Assembly: GCA_041398605.1 (NCBI GenBank)
Contig: JAWKUK010000019.1
Coordinates: forward strand, 62,001-126,000
Length of the DNA stretch: 64,000 nucleotides
Direction: 5' to 3'
Source of the DNA: JAWKUK01 sp041398605
GTDB lineage: Bacteria > Planctomycetota > UBA1135 > GCA-002686595
The notes below the pieces were generated by a model that was given only the letters and a program-made list of their open reading frames with translations, had not been told where the DNA came from and ran no database searches. Of this stretch, positions 54,695-62,658 are shown piece after piece; the stretch's first letter is position 1; every line of letters starts with the position of its first letter. A program made the position numbers and the translations under genes.

Positions 54695-56251
54695 ATGAAA
54701 GACTCCCTCCGCGAGCACGAGCTCCAGCCCGTCGCAGCCCCGGCTGCGGACGCCCCCGCCCCGCGTGACAAGCACTTCTTCGCCGGGCACCGCGACGGTA
54801 AACGGCCGCTGAAGACCGACCCGCTGAAGGGCGCTAAGGACCGCTACGACGTCATCGTCATCGGCTCGGGCCTCGGCGGGCTCACCGCGGCGAACATCCT
54901 CGCGCGCGCGGGCCGCAGCGTCGCCGTGCTGGAGCAGCACTACAACTACGGCGGCCTCGCGACGTGGTTCAAGCGCAAGGGCGGGCATATCTTCGACATC
55001 TCGCTGCACGGCTTCCCGTTCGGCATGAAGAAGACGTGCCGCAAGTATTGGAGCGAAGAGATCGCGAACCGGATCGTGCAGCTCGACGGCGTGCGCTTCG
55101 ATAACCCGCAGTTCTCGTTCGACACCGAGTTCACGCGCGAGGACTTCACGGACAAGCTCGTCAACGTCCTGGGCCAGGACCGGGCCAACGTCGAGGGGTT
55201 CTACGACGCGCTGCGTCGCATGAACTACTACGACCACGACGAGCGCACGACGGGCGAGCTCTTCGAGGAGTACTTCCCGGGCCGCAACGACGTGCACCGC
55301 CTCCTGATGGAGCCGATCTCGTACGCGAACGGGTCCGGCCTCGATGACCCGGCGATCAGCTACGGCATCGTGTTCTCGAACTTCATGTCGAAGGGCGTGT
55401 ACACGTTCGTCGAGGGCACGGACGGCCTCGTGCACAGCATGAAGTCGATCTTGCAGGCGAACGGCGTCGACCTGTTCAACCGGGTCGAGGTCGAGCAGGT
55501 CGTGGTCGAAGAGGGCCGCGTCCGCGGCGTGCGCGTCGGCGAGCGCTTCATCGCGGCCGAGGCCGTGCTGTCGAACGCCAACATCCGGGTCACCGTGGAA
55601 AAGCTCGTTGGGCCGGGGCACTTCGAGGCTGAGTGGCTCGCCGGCATGCGCCGCGTCCGCATGAACACCTCTTCGTGCCAGGTCTACATGGGCCTGCGCG
55701 AGGGCGAGTCCTTGCCCTGGGTCTCGGACCTGTTCTTCACCTCGACGCGCCCGACGTTCGACAGCGCGGCGCTGTGCGACCTGCACGGCGAGAGCCGCAC
55801 GTTCAGCTTCTACTACCCGAAGGGCCGGCCCAGCGACGCCGCCGCGGGGCGCCCGGACCGCTACGCCATCGTGTCCTCGACCAACGCGCTCTACGGCGAT
55901 TGGGCGCGCATGACCGAAGCGGAGTACGAGGCGAACAAGCAGCGCATGATCGACGAGACGGTCGCCGACATCGAGCGCCGCGTCCCTGGCACGGCCGCGA
56001 AGCTCGAGCACGTCGAGGCGGCCACGCCGCGCACGTTCGAGTTCTATACCCAGCACGCCGTGGGGACCTCGTTCGGCACCAAGTTCGAGGGCCTGCCCTA
56101 CTCGATGAACCTCTCGCAGCAGGTCGAGGGCCTCTACCACGCGGGCTCGGTCGGGATCATCATGAGCGGCTGGCTCGGGGCCGCCAACTACGGCGCGATC
56201 ACCGCGAACAAGGTCGACGCGCACCTGGCGACGCTCGCGAACGCCAGGTAA
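54695..56251 (+). CDS. CrtI-like FAD-dependent oxidoreductase B
   Basis: A 518-residue paralogue of the preceding gene, with the motif VIVIGSGLGGLTAANIL, a glycine-rich YNYGGLATWFKRKGG loop, and a C-terminal VEGLYHAGSVGIIMSGWLG. It has an N-terminal extension of about 45 residues (disordered, then HFFAGHRDGKRP) that copy A lacks. Overall identity to copy A is modest, so the two may act in sequence or as a heterodimer, as known for some CrtI-like pairs. It follows copy A by 17 nt, so they are translated from one message. The ATG at 54695 begins the extension; an earlier in-frame start would overlap copy A. Substrate unknown; a lipid or acyl-ACP is the best guess. Confidence 0.85.
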   Translation: MKDSLREHELQPVAAPAADAPAPRDKHFFAGHRDGKRPLKTDPLKGAKDRYDVIVIGSGLGGLTAANILARAGRSVAVLEQHYNYGGLATWFKRKGGHIFDISLHGFPFGMKKTCRKYWSEEIANRIVQLDGVRFDNPQFSFDTEFTREDFTDKLVNVLGQDRANVEGFYDALRRMNYYDHDERTTGELFEEYFPGRNDVHRLLMEPISYANGSGLDDPAISYGIVFSNFMSKGVYTFVEGTDGLVHSMKSILQANGVDLFNRVEVEQVVVEEGRVRGVRVGERFIAAEAVLSNANIRVTVEKLVGPGHFEAEWLAGMRRVRMNTSSCQVYMGLREGESLPWVSDLFFTSTRPTFDSAALCDLHGESRTFSFYYPKGRPSDAAAGRPDRYAIVSSTNALYGDWARMTEAEYEANKQRMIDETVADIERRVPGTAAKLEHVEAATPRTFEFYTQHAVGTSFGTKFEGLPYSMNLSQQVEGLYHAGSVGIIMSGWLGAANYGAITANKVDAHLATLANAR

Positions 56252-56324
56252 GGCGGGGCCCCGGGCGTTCGGCCTGGTGATTCATCCAGGCAAACAGTCG
56301 ACGCCCGCGCCGCGAGAACCGACA

Positions 56325-57095
56325 ATGCCCGCGATGTCCGTCCAAAACCAGCGCTTCCAGGGCCAACACGTCGTCGTCACCGGCGGCACCCGCGGGATCG
56401 GGCGCGCGATCGCGCTCGCGTTCCTCGCGGAAGGCGCCCACGTCCACGCCACGTACCAAGGGAACGACGCCGCCGCCGAGGCGCTGCGCGAGTCCGCCGC
56501 TGAGTCAGGCGGCGGCGACGCGGCCGAGCGCCTCTCCTGCACGAAGTTCGACGTCGGCGACCACGACGCCTGCAAGGCGTTCTGGGAGGGCCTCGGCGAC
56601 ACTCCGATCAGCGCCCTCGTCAACAACTCCGGTATCCGCCGCGACGGCATCCTCGCGACCATGGCGCCCGAGAGCTGGGACGCGGTCATCCGCACGAACC
56701 TCACGGGCGGCGCGTTCATGTCGAAGTTCGCGGTGCAGAACATGATGCGCCAGCGCTACGGGCGGATCGTGTTCATCACGTCGCCGGCGGGCAAGCAGGG
56801 CTTCGAGGGCCAGGGGAACTACTGCGCGTCGAAGGCGGGCCAAGTCGGCCTCGCGCGCGCGCTCTCGAAGGAAGTGGCGAAGCGCAAGATCACGGTGAAC
56901 ACGGTGTCGCCGGGCTTCATTGGCACGGACCTGATCGACGACCTGTCGCCGGACCTCGTCAAGGAGTACACGCAGACCGTGCCGATGCGCCGCTTCGGCG
57001 AGCCGGCCGAGGTCGCGAGCGCAGTGCTTTACCTCGCGTCGCGCGAGGCGTCCTACATCACGGGCGCGACCCTGGAGGTGACCGGTGGGCTCTGA
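56325..57095 (+). CDS. FabG-like 3-oxoacyl-ACP reductase
   Basis: A 256-residue classical short-chain dehydrogenase. The cofactor motif is VTGGTRGIGRAI (residues about 18-29), the NNSG motif lies at about 100-103, and the tetrad N125, S153, Y166 and K170 (NYCASKAG) is intact, so an active reductase is expected. The C-terminal TGATLEVTGGL is standard for FabG-like enzymes. In the operon it would reduce the 3-oxoacyl-ACP made by the ketosynthase. ATGs at 56325 and 56334 are both possible starts. Its end overlaps the dehydratase start by 11 nt. Confidence 0.88.
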   Translation: MPAMSVQNQRFQGQHVVVTGGTRGIGRAIALAFLAEGAHVHATYQGNDAAAEALRESAAESGGGDAAERLSCTKFDVGDHDACKAFWEGLGDTPISALVNNSGIRRDGILATMAPESWDAVIRTNLTGGAFMSKFAVQNMMRQRYGRIVFITSPAGKQGFEGQGNYCASKAGQVGLARALSKEVAKRKITVNTVSPGFIGTDLIDDLSPDLVKEYTQTVPMRRFGEPAEVASAVLYLASREASYITGATLEVTGGL

Positions 57096-57552
57096 GACCG
57101 TCCTGATCGATCGCGGGGGCATCGAGGCGCTGCTGCCGCACCGCCCGCCGTTCCTCTTCGTCGACCGCGTCATCGCGCACGAGGGCGACACACTGACCGC
57201 GGAGTGGGACGTGCCGAGCGACCTGCCCGCGTTCACCGGCCACTTCCCGGGCGAGCCCGTCCTGCCGGGCGTGCTCATCTCTGAGTTCACGTTCCAGGCC
57301 GGCGCGATCCTGATCTACGCCACGAGCCAGGACGACAAGGCCTCGCCGGGCATCCCTGTGCTGACGCGCATCCAGGACGCGCGCTTCAAGAAGATCGTGC
57401 GCCCCGGCGAGACGCTGCGCGCCGAGGTCCGCATCACGGAGCGCCTCGGCATGGCGCGCTACGTCACAGGAAAAGTGACGAGCGCTGGGAAGCTCGTCGC
57501 GCGCATCGATTGTGTGCTCGCCGTCGCGACCCCCGGCGGCGAGGGCCTCTGA
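57085..57552 (+). CDS. FabZ-like 3-hydroxyacyl-ACP dehydratase
   Basis: A 155-residue hot-dog-fold dehydratase. The catalytic pair is H53 in FTGHFPGEPVLPG and E67 in ISEFTFQAGA, with the usual spacing of FabZ (His and Glu on two faces of the active tunnel). The N-terminal ALLPHRPPFLFVDRV is the family opening. It should convert 3-hydroxyacyl-ACP to trans-2-enoyl-ACP, and such enzymes can also isomerise. The start is a GTG lying within the end of the fabG-like gene (11-nt overlap); its stop is 1 nt from the next start. Tight coupling to both neighbours supports a single elongation unit. Confidence 0.9.
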   Translation: MGSETVLIDRGGIEALLPHRPPFLFVDRVIAHEGDTLTAEWDVPSDLPAFTGHFPGEPVLPGVLISEFTFQAGAILIYATSQDDKASPGIPVLTRIQDARFKKIVRPGETLRAEVRITERLGMARYVTGKVTSAGKLVARIDCVLAVATPGGEGL

Positions 57553-57553
57553 G

Positions 57554-58399
57554 ATGGGCGCCACCCCCGACGCGCCCGCTGCGAACGTCACGCCGCCGAA
57601 CACCGACTGGCTCGGCCTCGCGGGCAAGGTCGTGCTCGTCACTGGCGTGAAGAACAAGAAGAGCGTCGCGTGGCACATCGTCCGCGACCTCGAGGCCGCG
57701 GGCGCGGTGCCGCTCTTGGTCGTGCGCAACGACGAGCGCCGCGCAGAGATCGCGAAGCTCGCGGGCGACCGCCCGGTCTACACCTGCGACGCGCGCGAGC
57801 AAGAGAGCATCGACGCGCTCGCTGCGGCGCTGCAGCGCGACGGGCGCCACCTGCACGGCTTCGTGCACTCGATCGCCTTCGCGAACTACTCGGAGGGCAT
57901 GAAGGCCTTCCATGAGACGAACCGCGCGGACTTCCTGGACGCGACCAATGTCTCGGCGTTCTCGCTGATCGCGCTGTCGCGCGCGTTGAAGCCGCTGCTC
58001 GCGGACGACGGCGCCGTGGTCGCCATCTCGATCTCGACGACGACGATGGCGTCGGAGAACTACGGGTACATGGCGCCGGTGAAGGCCGCGCTCGACTCGG
58101 CGATCGTGTTCCTCGCCAAGTCGTTCAGCGCGACGTCGAAGGTGCGCTTCAACGGCGTGCGCGCCGGCCTCTTGAAGACGAGCGCGTCCGCGGGCATCCC
58201 GGGCTACGTCGATTCGTGGCTGCACGCAGAGAAGGCGACCCTGCGCAAGCGCGGGCTGGACACGGCGGAGGTCGCCTCGACAGCGGTCTTCCTGCTCTCC
58301 CCCCGCTCGAGCGGCATCAACGCCCAGGGGCTCGTCGTCGACGCGGGCATGGGCTCGAACTTCTTCGACGAGGGCCTGCTTCGGCCTGACTCGAACTGA
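57554..58399 (+). CDS. FabI-like enoyl-ACP reductase
   Basis: A 281-residue member of the enoyl-ACP reductase branch of short-chain dehydrogenases. The cofactor region is KVVLVTGVKNKKSVAW, typical of FabI (GVxNxxS). Catalytic Y170 and K177 are present in NYGYMAPVK. The second tyrosine found 10 residues earlier in E. coli FabI is isoleucine here, so the active site differs and the enzyme may have altered specificity or be a related reductase. The C-terminal SSGINAQGLVVDAG matches the family. It is the last gene of the operon, one nucleotide after the dehydratase, completing the elongation cycle. A 239-bp gap with a loose inverted repeat (GCTTCGGCC/GGCCGAAGC, 58378-58441) follows. Confidence 0.88.
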   Translation: MGATPDAPAANVTPPNTDWLGLAGKVVLVTGVKNKKSVAWHIVRDLEAAGAVPLLVVRNDERRAEIAKLAGDRPVYTCDAREQESIDALAAALQRDGRHLHGFVHSIAFANYSEGMKAFHETNRADFLDATNVSAFSLIALSRALKPLLADDGAVVAISISTTTMASENYGYMAPVKAALDSAIVFLAKSFSATSKVRFNGVRAGLLKTSASAGIPGYVDSWLHAEKATLRKRGLDTAEVASTAVFLLSPRSSGINAQGLVVDAGMGSNFFDEGLLRPDSN

Positions 58400-58638
58400 C
58401 GGGATCGAACGGACGGGCTCCAACGAGCGCCTGGCCGAAGCGACAGGGTCGATGCAGGCGAATCGGGCGCCCCAGTGGGTCGTCCTGCCGGCCTGGCAGC
58501 GGCCTGCGCACGCGCGCCGCGTCCCGGACTGGGACCGAAACCGGGGGCCGGGAGAGCGGACGAACGATCGATCCACTTCCGCTGGGCGGGGAGCGCGGTA
58601 GCATCGAAGGGTCCCGTTCCCCAGCTCTGCCTTCTCCC

Positions 58639-60051
58639 ATGTTTGAGTGTCTCCATTGGCGCGCATTGGTCGCGCTCCCGATCATCTCCGTGATGGCAGC
58701 CTCGAGCGCCCTCGGTCAAGCCGATGGTCCCGCGCTCGAGGGTCACCGCATGACGCAGGCCGAGATCCTCGGCGGCGCATTGACCTTGACCGAGATCCGC
58801 GAGGCTGGTCTGCGGGTCTTCGCGACCCCGTTCAACCGCCACGATGGATATGGCGACGGCCCGGTGAATCCGCTCGATCCGACGTCACCCGGCGGGCGCC
58901 CGACGCTGCAGAACAACGGCACGTTCCTGCGCGTAAACGGCCTCGACGCGCAGACTTGCATGGAGTGTCACTCCGTCGGCAGCAACGCTTCCGTGCCGTT
59001 CAAGTTCGCGGTCGGCGGGGTCGCGAGCTCCAGCAACAACGCGCTGTTCATGCCGCGCAACATCGACGTCGACGACGAGGTCGGCAGCGGCTTCGCGGCC
59101 TACGACGGACGCTATATCAACCCTCCGTTCCTCTTTGGCTCGGGCGGCGTCGAGCTCGTCGGCAAGGAGATGACGACCGACCTTCAAGCGCTGCGCGCCT
59201 TCGCCCAGGTGAACCCGGACACGGACGTGCCGCTCGTGACGAAGGGGGTCTCGTTCGGCATCCTGCGCTTCGACTCGACGCTGAACGACTTCGACACGAC
59301 CCGCGTCGAGGGCATTGACGGCGACCTCATCGTGCGCCCCTTCGGCCGCAAAGGCGAGTTCCCCACCGTGCGCGCCTTCGACGTCGAAGCGATGCGCTTC
59401 CACTTCGGGATGGAGCCGGTTGAGTTCGCGGGCTCGGGCACGGACCCCGACGGCGACGGCGTCGTCGACGAGATCCTGGAGGGCGAGATCTCGGCGCTGC
59501 ATATCTTCAACACGAACCTCGAGCGCCCAAACGTCCGCGACCTCGACTCCGAGGCGCGCCTCGGCGCGCGTGAGTTCATGAACATCGGGTGCGCGGTGTG
59601 TCACGTGCCGTCGCTGACGACGAACAGCCGCTCGCTGACCTACAGCTTCCCCGAGGTCCACACGGACCCGACGGCCAACGTGTTCATGTCGGTCGATCTG
59701 GCGTCTTCCCCTGCTGGGTTCGACGTCACACAGTCGGGCGGGCTCTTTGTGCAGCTCTTCAGCGACTTGAAGCGCCACGACATGGGTCCGGCCCTGCGCG
59801 AGACCTTCGGCTCCCCGCTCGACGGTCAATTCATCACGGCGCGCCTCTGGGGCGTCGCGGACACCGCGCCCTACCTGCACGACGGGCGCGCGACGACGTT
59901 GACCGACGCGATCTTGATGCACGGCGGCGAGGCGCAGGCTGCGCGCGACGCGTTCGCGGCGCTGCCGTCACTCGAGCGGACGCGCCTGATCACGTTCCTC
60001 AAGCGCCTGCGCACCCCCGTCAAGCCGGCCGACGACATCGTCGACTACTGA
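58639..60051 (+). CDS. di-heme oxidoreductase (DHOR family) with signal peptide
   Basis: A 470-residue exported di-heme cytochrome. The signal peptide spans about 1-26. Heme 1 is CMECH (107-111), heme 2 is CAVCH (318-322). The C-terminal ARLWGVADTAPYLHDGRATT, TDAILMHGGEAQAARDAF and KRHDMG segments are characteristic of the DHOR (PF06537-type) family, related to bacterial cytochrome c peroxidases. The role is electron transfer to or from an unknown substrate outside the membrane. In other bacteria DHOR genes often sit with imelysin/EfeO-type iron-acquisition proteins; one is found 1.6 kb downstream here, beyond an FG-GAP gene. Starts 239 bp after the lipid operon, so it is probably transcribed separately. 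Confidence 0.85.
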   Translation: MFECLHWRALVALPIISVMAASSALGQADGPALEGHRMTQAEILGGALTLTEIREAGLRVFATPFNRHDGYGDGPVNPLDPTSPGGRPTLQNNGTFLRVNGLDAQTCMECHSVGSNASVPFKFAVGGVASSSNNALFMPRNIDVDDEVGSGFAAYDGRYINPPFLFGSGGVELVGKEMTTDLQALRAFAQVNPDTDVPLVTKGVSFGILRFDSTLNDFDTTRVEGIDGDLIVRPFGRKGEFPTVRAFDVEAMRFHFGMEPVEFAGSGTDPDGDGVVDEILEGEISALHIFNTNLERPNVRDLDSEARLGAREFMNIGCAVCHVPSLTTNSRSLTYSFPEVHTDPTANVFMSVDLASSPAGFDVTQSGGLFVQLFSDLKRHDMGPALRETFGSPLDGQFITARLWGVADTAPYLHDGRATTLTDAILMHGGEAQAARDAFAALPSLERTRLITFLKRLRTPVKPADDIVDY

Positions 60052-60054
60052 GCT

Positions 60055-61482
60055 TCATTTCTCCGCGTTGCGAGCGCTCGCGCCCAAAGCGACGACGCTC
60101 GCACCAGACAGCACGTACACGCGGCCCGACTTCGGGCCGCGTGCACTTTGGTAAGCCGCGGTGATGAGTAGGTCCGGCACGCCGTCGCCGTTGACGTCGC
60201 CGAGCGTGTCGGCGTCGAAGCCCAGCACGGCCCCGGGTACGCGGCCCGTCACGCGACCGAGTAACGCGCCGTCTCGGCCGGAGCACACATCAACTCGGCC
60301 GCACTGCGCGCCGTAGGAGCCCTCGAGCCACGCGCCGATCACGAGGTCCGCGACGCCGTCCCCATCGAAGTCGTCGCGGCCTCCGACGCCGATCCCGAAG
60401 CCGACGCCGCGGCGCTCGCCAGCGAGGTCGAGCAAGGTCGCCCCCGTCGCGCCAGACGTCACGAGCGCGCGACCGCGGACCCCGCCGTCGTGCCAATCCG
60501 TCGCGTACACCTCGTGCACGCCGTCGCGGTCGCGGTCGGGGACGAGCGAGAGGAACCAACCGAGGTTCTGGGACGCCTCGCGCGCGCGCACGACATGCAT
60601 CGGCGCGAGGCCAGGGAGGGCATAGACATGCACCTCGCCGCGCTGCCCGTCGCCGCCATTCAGCGCCGCGACCGCCAGCACGCGCGCGTCGGGCGCGCAC
60701 GCGACGCTGTTCCCGAAGAGCGACCCCGCCGCGCCCCGCAAGGCGGCGATCCGCGCGCCCGTCGCGCCCGAGCAGAGGAAGACTGCGCCGGCGTCCGAGG
60801 CCTTGGAGCCGTCGGCGGCGCCCGGGCCGCGACCGTCTGCGCGTGCGTTCGGTGCGCCGACGACGATGTCGCCGACACCGTCGCCGTCCAGGTCCGGCGC
60901 GGGCGCGATGTCCTCGCCGAAGCGATCAGCGGGTGACTCGCCGCGCAGGTCGAGGAGGACGCTGCCGTCCCGTCCGCGCAAGACGACCACGCGGCCGGGC
61001 AAGCCAGGGTCCGGGGTGGCGCCGCCGGTCGCGGCGCGCCCGGGCGCCCCGACGAGGACCTCGGCCTTTCCGTCGCCGTCGAGGTCGCCTCCAGGCGCGA
61101 CCACCCACCCGAGCAGGCTGCCAGGCTCGCCCTCGAAGCGAAAGAGGCGCGCCCCCGTCCGCCCAGAGTGCACGTCCACGCGCCCGGCGCCGCCGCGCTG
61201 GAACGGCGCGGTCACGCCGTAGTCGAGCGCTCCGTCCCCATCGACGTCGCCGACAGTCCGAGCGACCCAGCCGAACTGCGCGCCGGCCTCATCACCGTCG
61301 ATCGCTTGCAACGTGACAACAGGCTCAACGAAGAGCGTGTCCGCGCTGGCGGCCTGGCCCGCGTGGGCGACGATCGGGCCCTGGGGCGAGGCGGGCAGGA
61401 GCGCGGGCAAGGCCGTGAGCAGCAGCGCGCCCGCAGTCGAGTGAGCGCAAGAGGCGAGCCGGGTGCGGGTCGGGCGGGTCAT
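60055..61482 (-). CDS. secreted FG-GAP repeat (beta-propeller) protein
   Basis: A 475-residue exported protein with an N-terminal signal segment (about 10-35). The rest is built of FG-GAP-like repeats with calcium-binding DxDGDG loops: GDVDGDGALDYGV, GDLDGDGKAEVLVG, PDLDGDGVGDIVVG, PDRDRDGVHEVYA, DDFDGDGVADLVIG and GDVNGDGVPDLLI. Six or seven blades make an integrin-like propeller, common in secreted planctomycete proteins and likely to bind ligand or surface. The ATG at 61482 is preferred because it starts the signal; an upstream in-frame extension is low-complexity. It converges on the DHOR gene, with 3 nt between stops, and is divergent from the EfeO-like gene (208-bp gap). Confidence 0.9.
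   Translation of the reverse strand: MTRPTRTRLASCAHSTAGALLLTALPALLPASPQGPIVAHAGQAASADTLFVEPVVTLQAIDGDEAGAQFGWVARTVGDVDGDGALDYGVTAPFQRGGAGRVDVHSGRTGARLFRFEGEPGSLLGWVVAPGGDLDGDGKAEVLVGAPGRAATGGATPDPGLPGRVVVLRGRDGSVLLDLRGESPADRFGEDIAPAPDLDGDGVGDIVVGAPNARADGRGPGAADGSKASDAGAVFLCSGATGARIAALRGAAGSLFGNSVACAPDARVLAVAALNGGDGQRGEVHVYALPGLAPMHVVRAREASQNLGWFLSLVPDRDRDGVHEVYATDWHDGGVRGRALVTSGATGATLLDLAGERRGVGFGIGVGGRDDFDGDGVADLVIGAWLEGSYGAQCGRVDVCSGRDGALLGRVTGRVPGAVLGFDADTLGDVNGDGVPDLLITAAYQSARGPKSGRVYVLSGASVVALGASARNAEK
60118..60143 (+). terminator. hairpin inside the FG-GAP gene, possible DHOR terminator
   Basis: Perfect 11-bp stem CACGCGGCCCG / CGGGCCGCGTG with a 4-nt ACTT loop, 66 nt past the DHOR stop and within the 3' coding part of the convergent FG-GAP gene. 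Followed by CACTTTGG, so only a weak T-run. Confidence 0.4.
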
Positions 61483-61690
61483 GTCGCCAGGAATCCTCGG
61501 GGCAGGCGGACGGTTGCGCGCGAACCCAAGAAGCCCGTCGGAGGGCCGGCGCCGTGCGCCGTCTCTCCGCGGATCTGCTCCAGGGATCGGCCCGATCTGC
61601 CGATCCACCCAACGCTCCGGGGGGTCGAACCCCTGGCCCCGTTCGAGCCCCGACTCAACCCAGGCGCCCAGCCCTACCACAGACAGCCCC

Positions 61691-62557
61691 ATGCGGACCC
61701 ACCGCTCGATCCTCGCCTCCACCGTCCTCCTCGTGGCCGCGGCGTGCGGCGCCACGCAAGAGGCGGCGCCGCCGCCCCCGGTGGCCGCCGCCCCCGCGCC
61801 GTTCGCCTATGCGCTGAACCTCGGCGTCGCGGACCTCGCGGAGCGGTCGCAGGACCTGGTGCTCGCCGTCGAGAACCTGCTCGCCAAGCTGGAGAACCAC
61901 GACCTCGCCGCGGCGAAGGTCGCCTACATCGAAGCGCGCGCGCCGTACGAGGAGATCGAGGTCTTGCGCGCGAGCTTCCCCGAGCTGCACCTGGCGATCG
62001 ATGGTCGCCCGAGCGACTTCCCCGGCGGCGAGGTCGACCCCGACTTCGGCGGCTTCCACGCCATCGAGCTAGCGCTCTGGGCGCGCGAGGACCACAAGTC
62101 CGCGCTGCCGTTCGCGCTCGCGCTGTACGACGACGTGCAATCGCTGCGCGGGCTCCTGCGCGGGCCGCTGGACCTGGACGCCGCGACGACGTTCGCGACG
62201 ATGGCCACGCGCACCGGCGAGGTCGCGTCGCGCACGATCACGAGCGAAGAGGAGACATGGAGCGAAGCGACGCTGACGGTCATCCGTCACAACTGGATCG
62301 GCGTCCACTCGGTCTATCGCCACTTCGCGGGCGCCGTCCGCGACCGCGACGGCGTCGTCGCCGAGCAGCTCGATCGCGCCTACCGCCGCGCGCTCGAGGT
62401 CATCGCGCGCGACTTCCCTGTCGGCGAGGTCGCCGGCACCCCCTTTGCCCTCGTCGACCGCGAGAAGCGCCGCAAGATCGCGGACGCGAGCCTCGCCTTC
62501 CGCGCGCGCCTGCTGGACGCCGCGCGCACCATCGGCGTCGGCCAGGTCGACGCCTGA
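61691..62557 (+). CDS. EfeO/M75-like (imelysin-fold) lipoprotein
   Basis: A 288-residue lipoprotein with lipobox VAAAC (Cys19). The core (about 40-280) follows the EfeO/M75 imelysin-like pattern: AKVAYIEARAPYEEIEVL, IDGRPSDFPGG and the signature GFHAIELALW (121-130), the GxHxxE metal-binding motif. EfeO and imelysin-like proteins take part in iron uptake at the envelope. No cupredoxin domain is joined and no EfeU or EfeB is near, so a stand-alone role, possibly linked to the DHOR gene 1.6 kb upstream, is inferred. The reading frame stays open upstream, but the lipobox fixes the start. It converges on the DUF2959 gene with a strong hairpin between. Confidence 0.8.
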   Translation: MRTHRSILASTVLLVAAACGATQEAAPPPPVAAAPAPFAYALNLGVADLAERSQDLVLAVENLLAKLENHDLAAAKVAYIEARAPYEEIEVLRASFPELHLAIDGRPSDFPGGEVDPDFGGFHAIELALWAREDHKSALPFALALYDDVQSLRGLLRGPLDLDAATTFATMATRTGEVASRTITSEEETWSEATLTVIRHNWIGVHSVYRHFAGAVRDRDGVVAEQLDRAYRRALEVIARDFPVGEVAGTPFALVDREKRRKIADASLAFRARLLDAARTIGVGQVDA

Positions 62558-62598
62558 CGCGCTCGAGCGCGCGTTCGTGCGCGCTATGGCCAGAACGG

Positions 62599-62644
62599 GC
62601 GAGGCCCGGCGCGCTCCCACGAAGGGGAGCGCGCCGGGCCTCGC
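62599..62644. terminator. bidirectional hairpin between convergent genes
   Basis: Perfect 20-bp stem, GCGAGGCCCGGCGCGCTCCC (62599-62618) against its complement at 62625-62644, with a 6-nt ACGAAG loop. It sits 41 nt past the EfeO-like stop and 14 nt past the DUF2959 stop. There is no T-run, yet the stem is far longer than chance, so it probably ends or protects both messages. Confidence 0.8.
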
Positions 62645-62658
62645 GCTTGCGCCGCGGC

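Noticed and set aside
53274..56251. Carotenoid biosynthesis genes
   Set aside because: Only the desaturase-like fold is shared; no phytoene synthase, cyclase or prenyltransferase is nearby, and the neighbours are acyl-chain enzymes.
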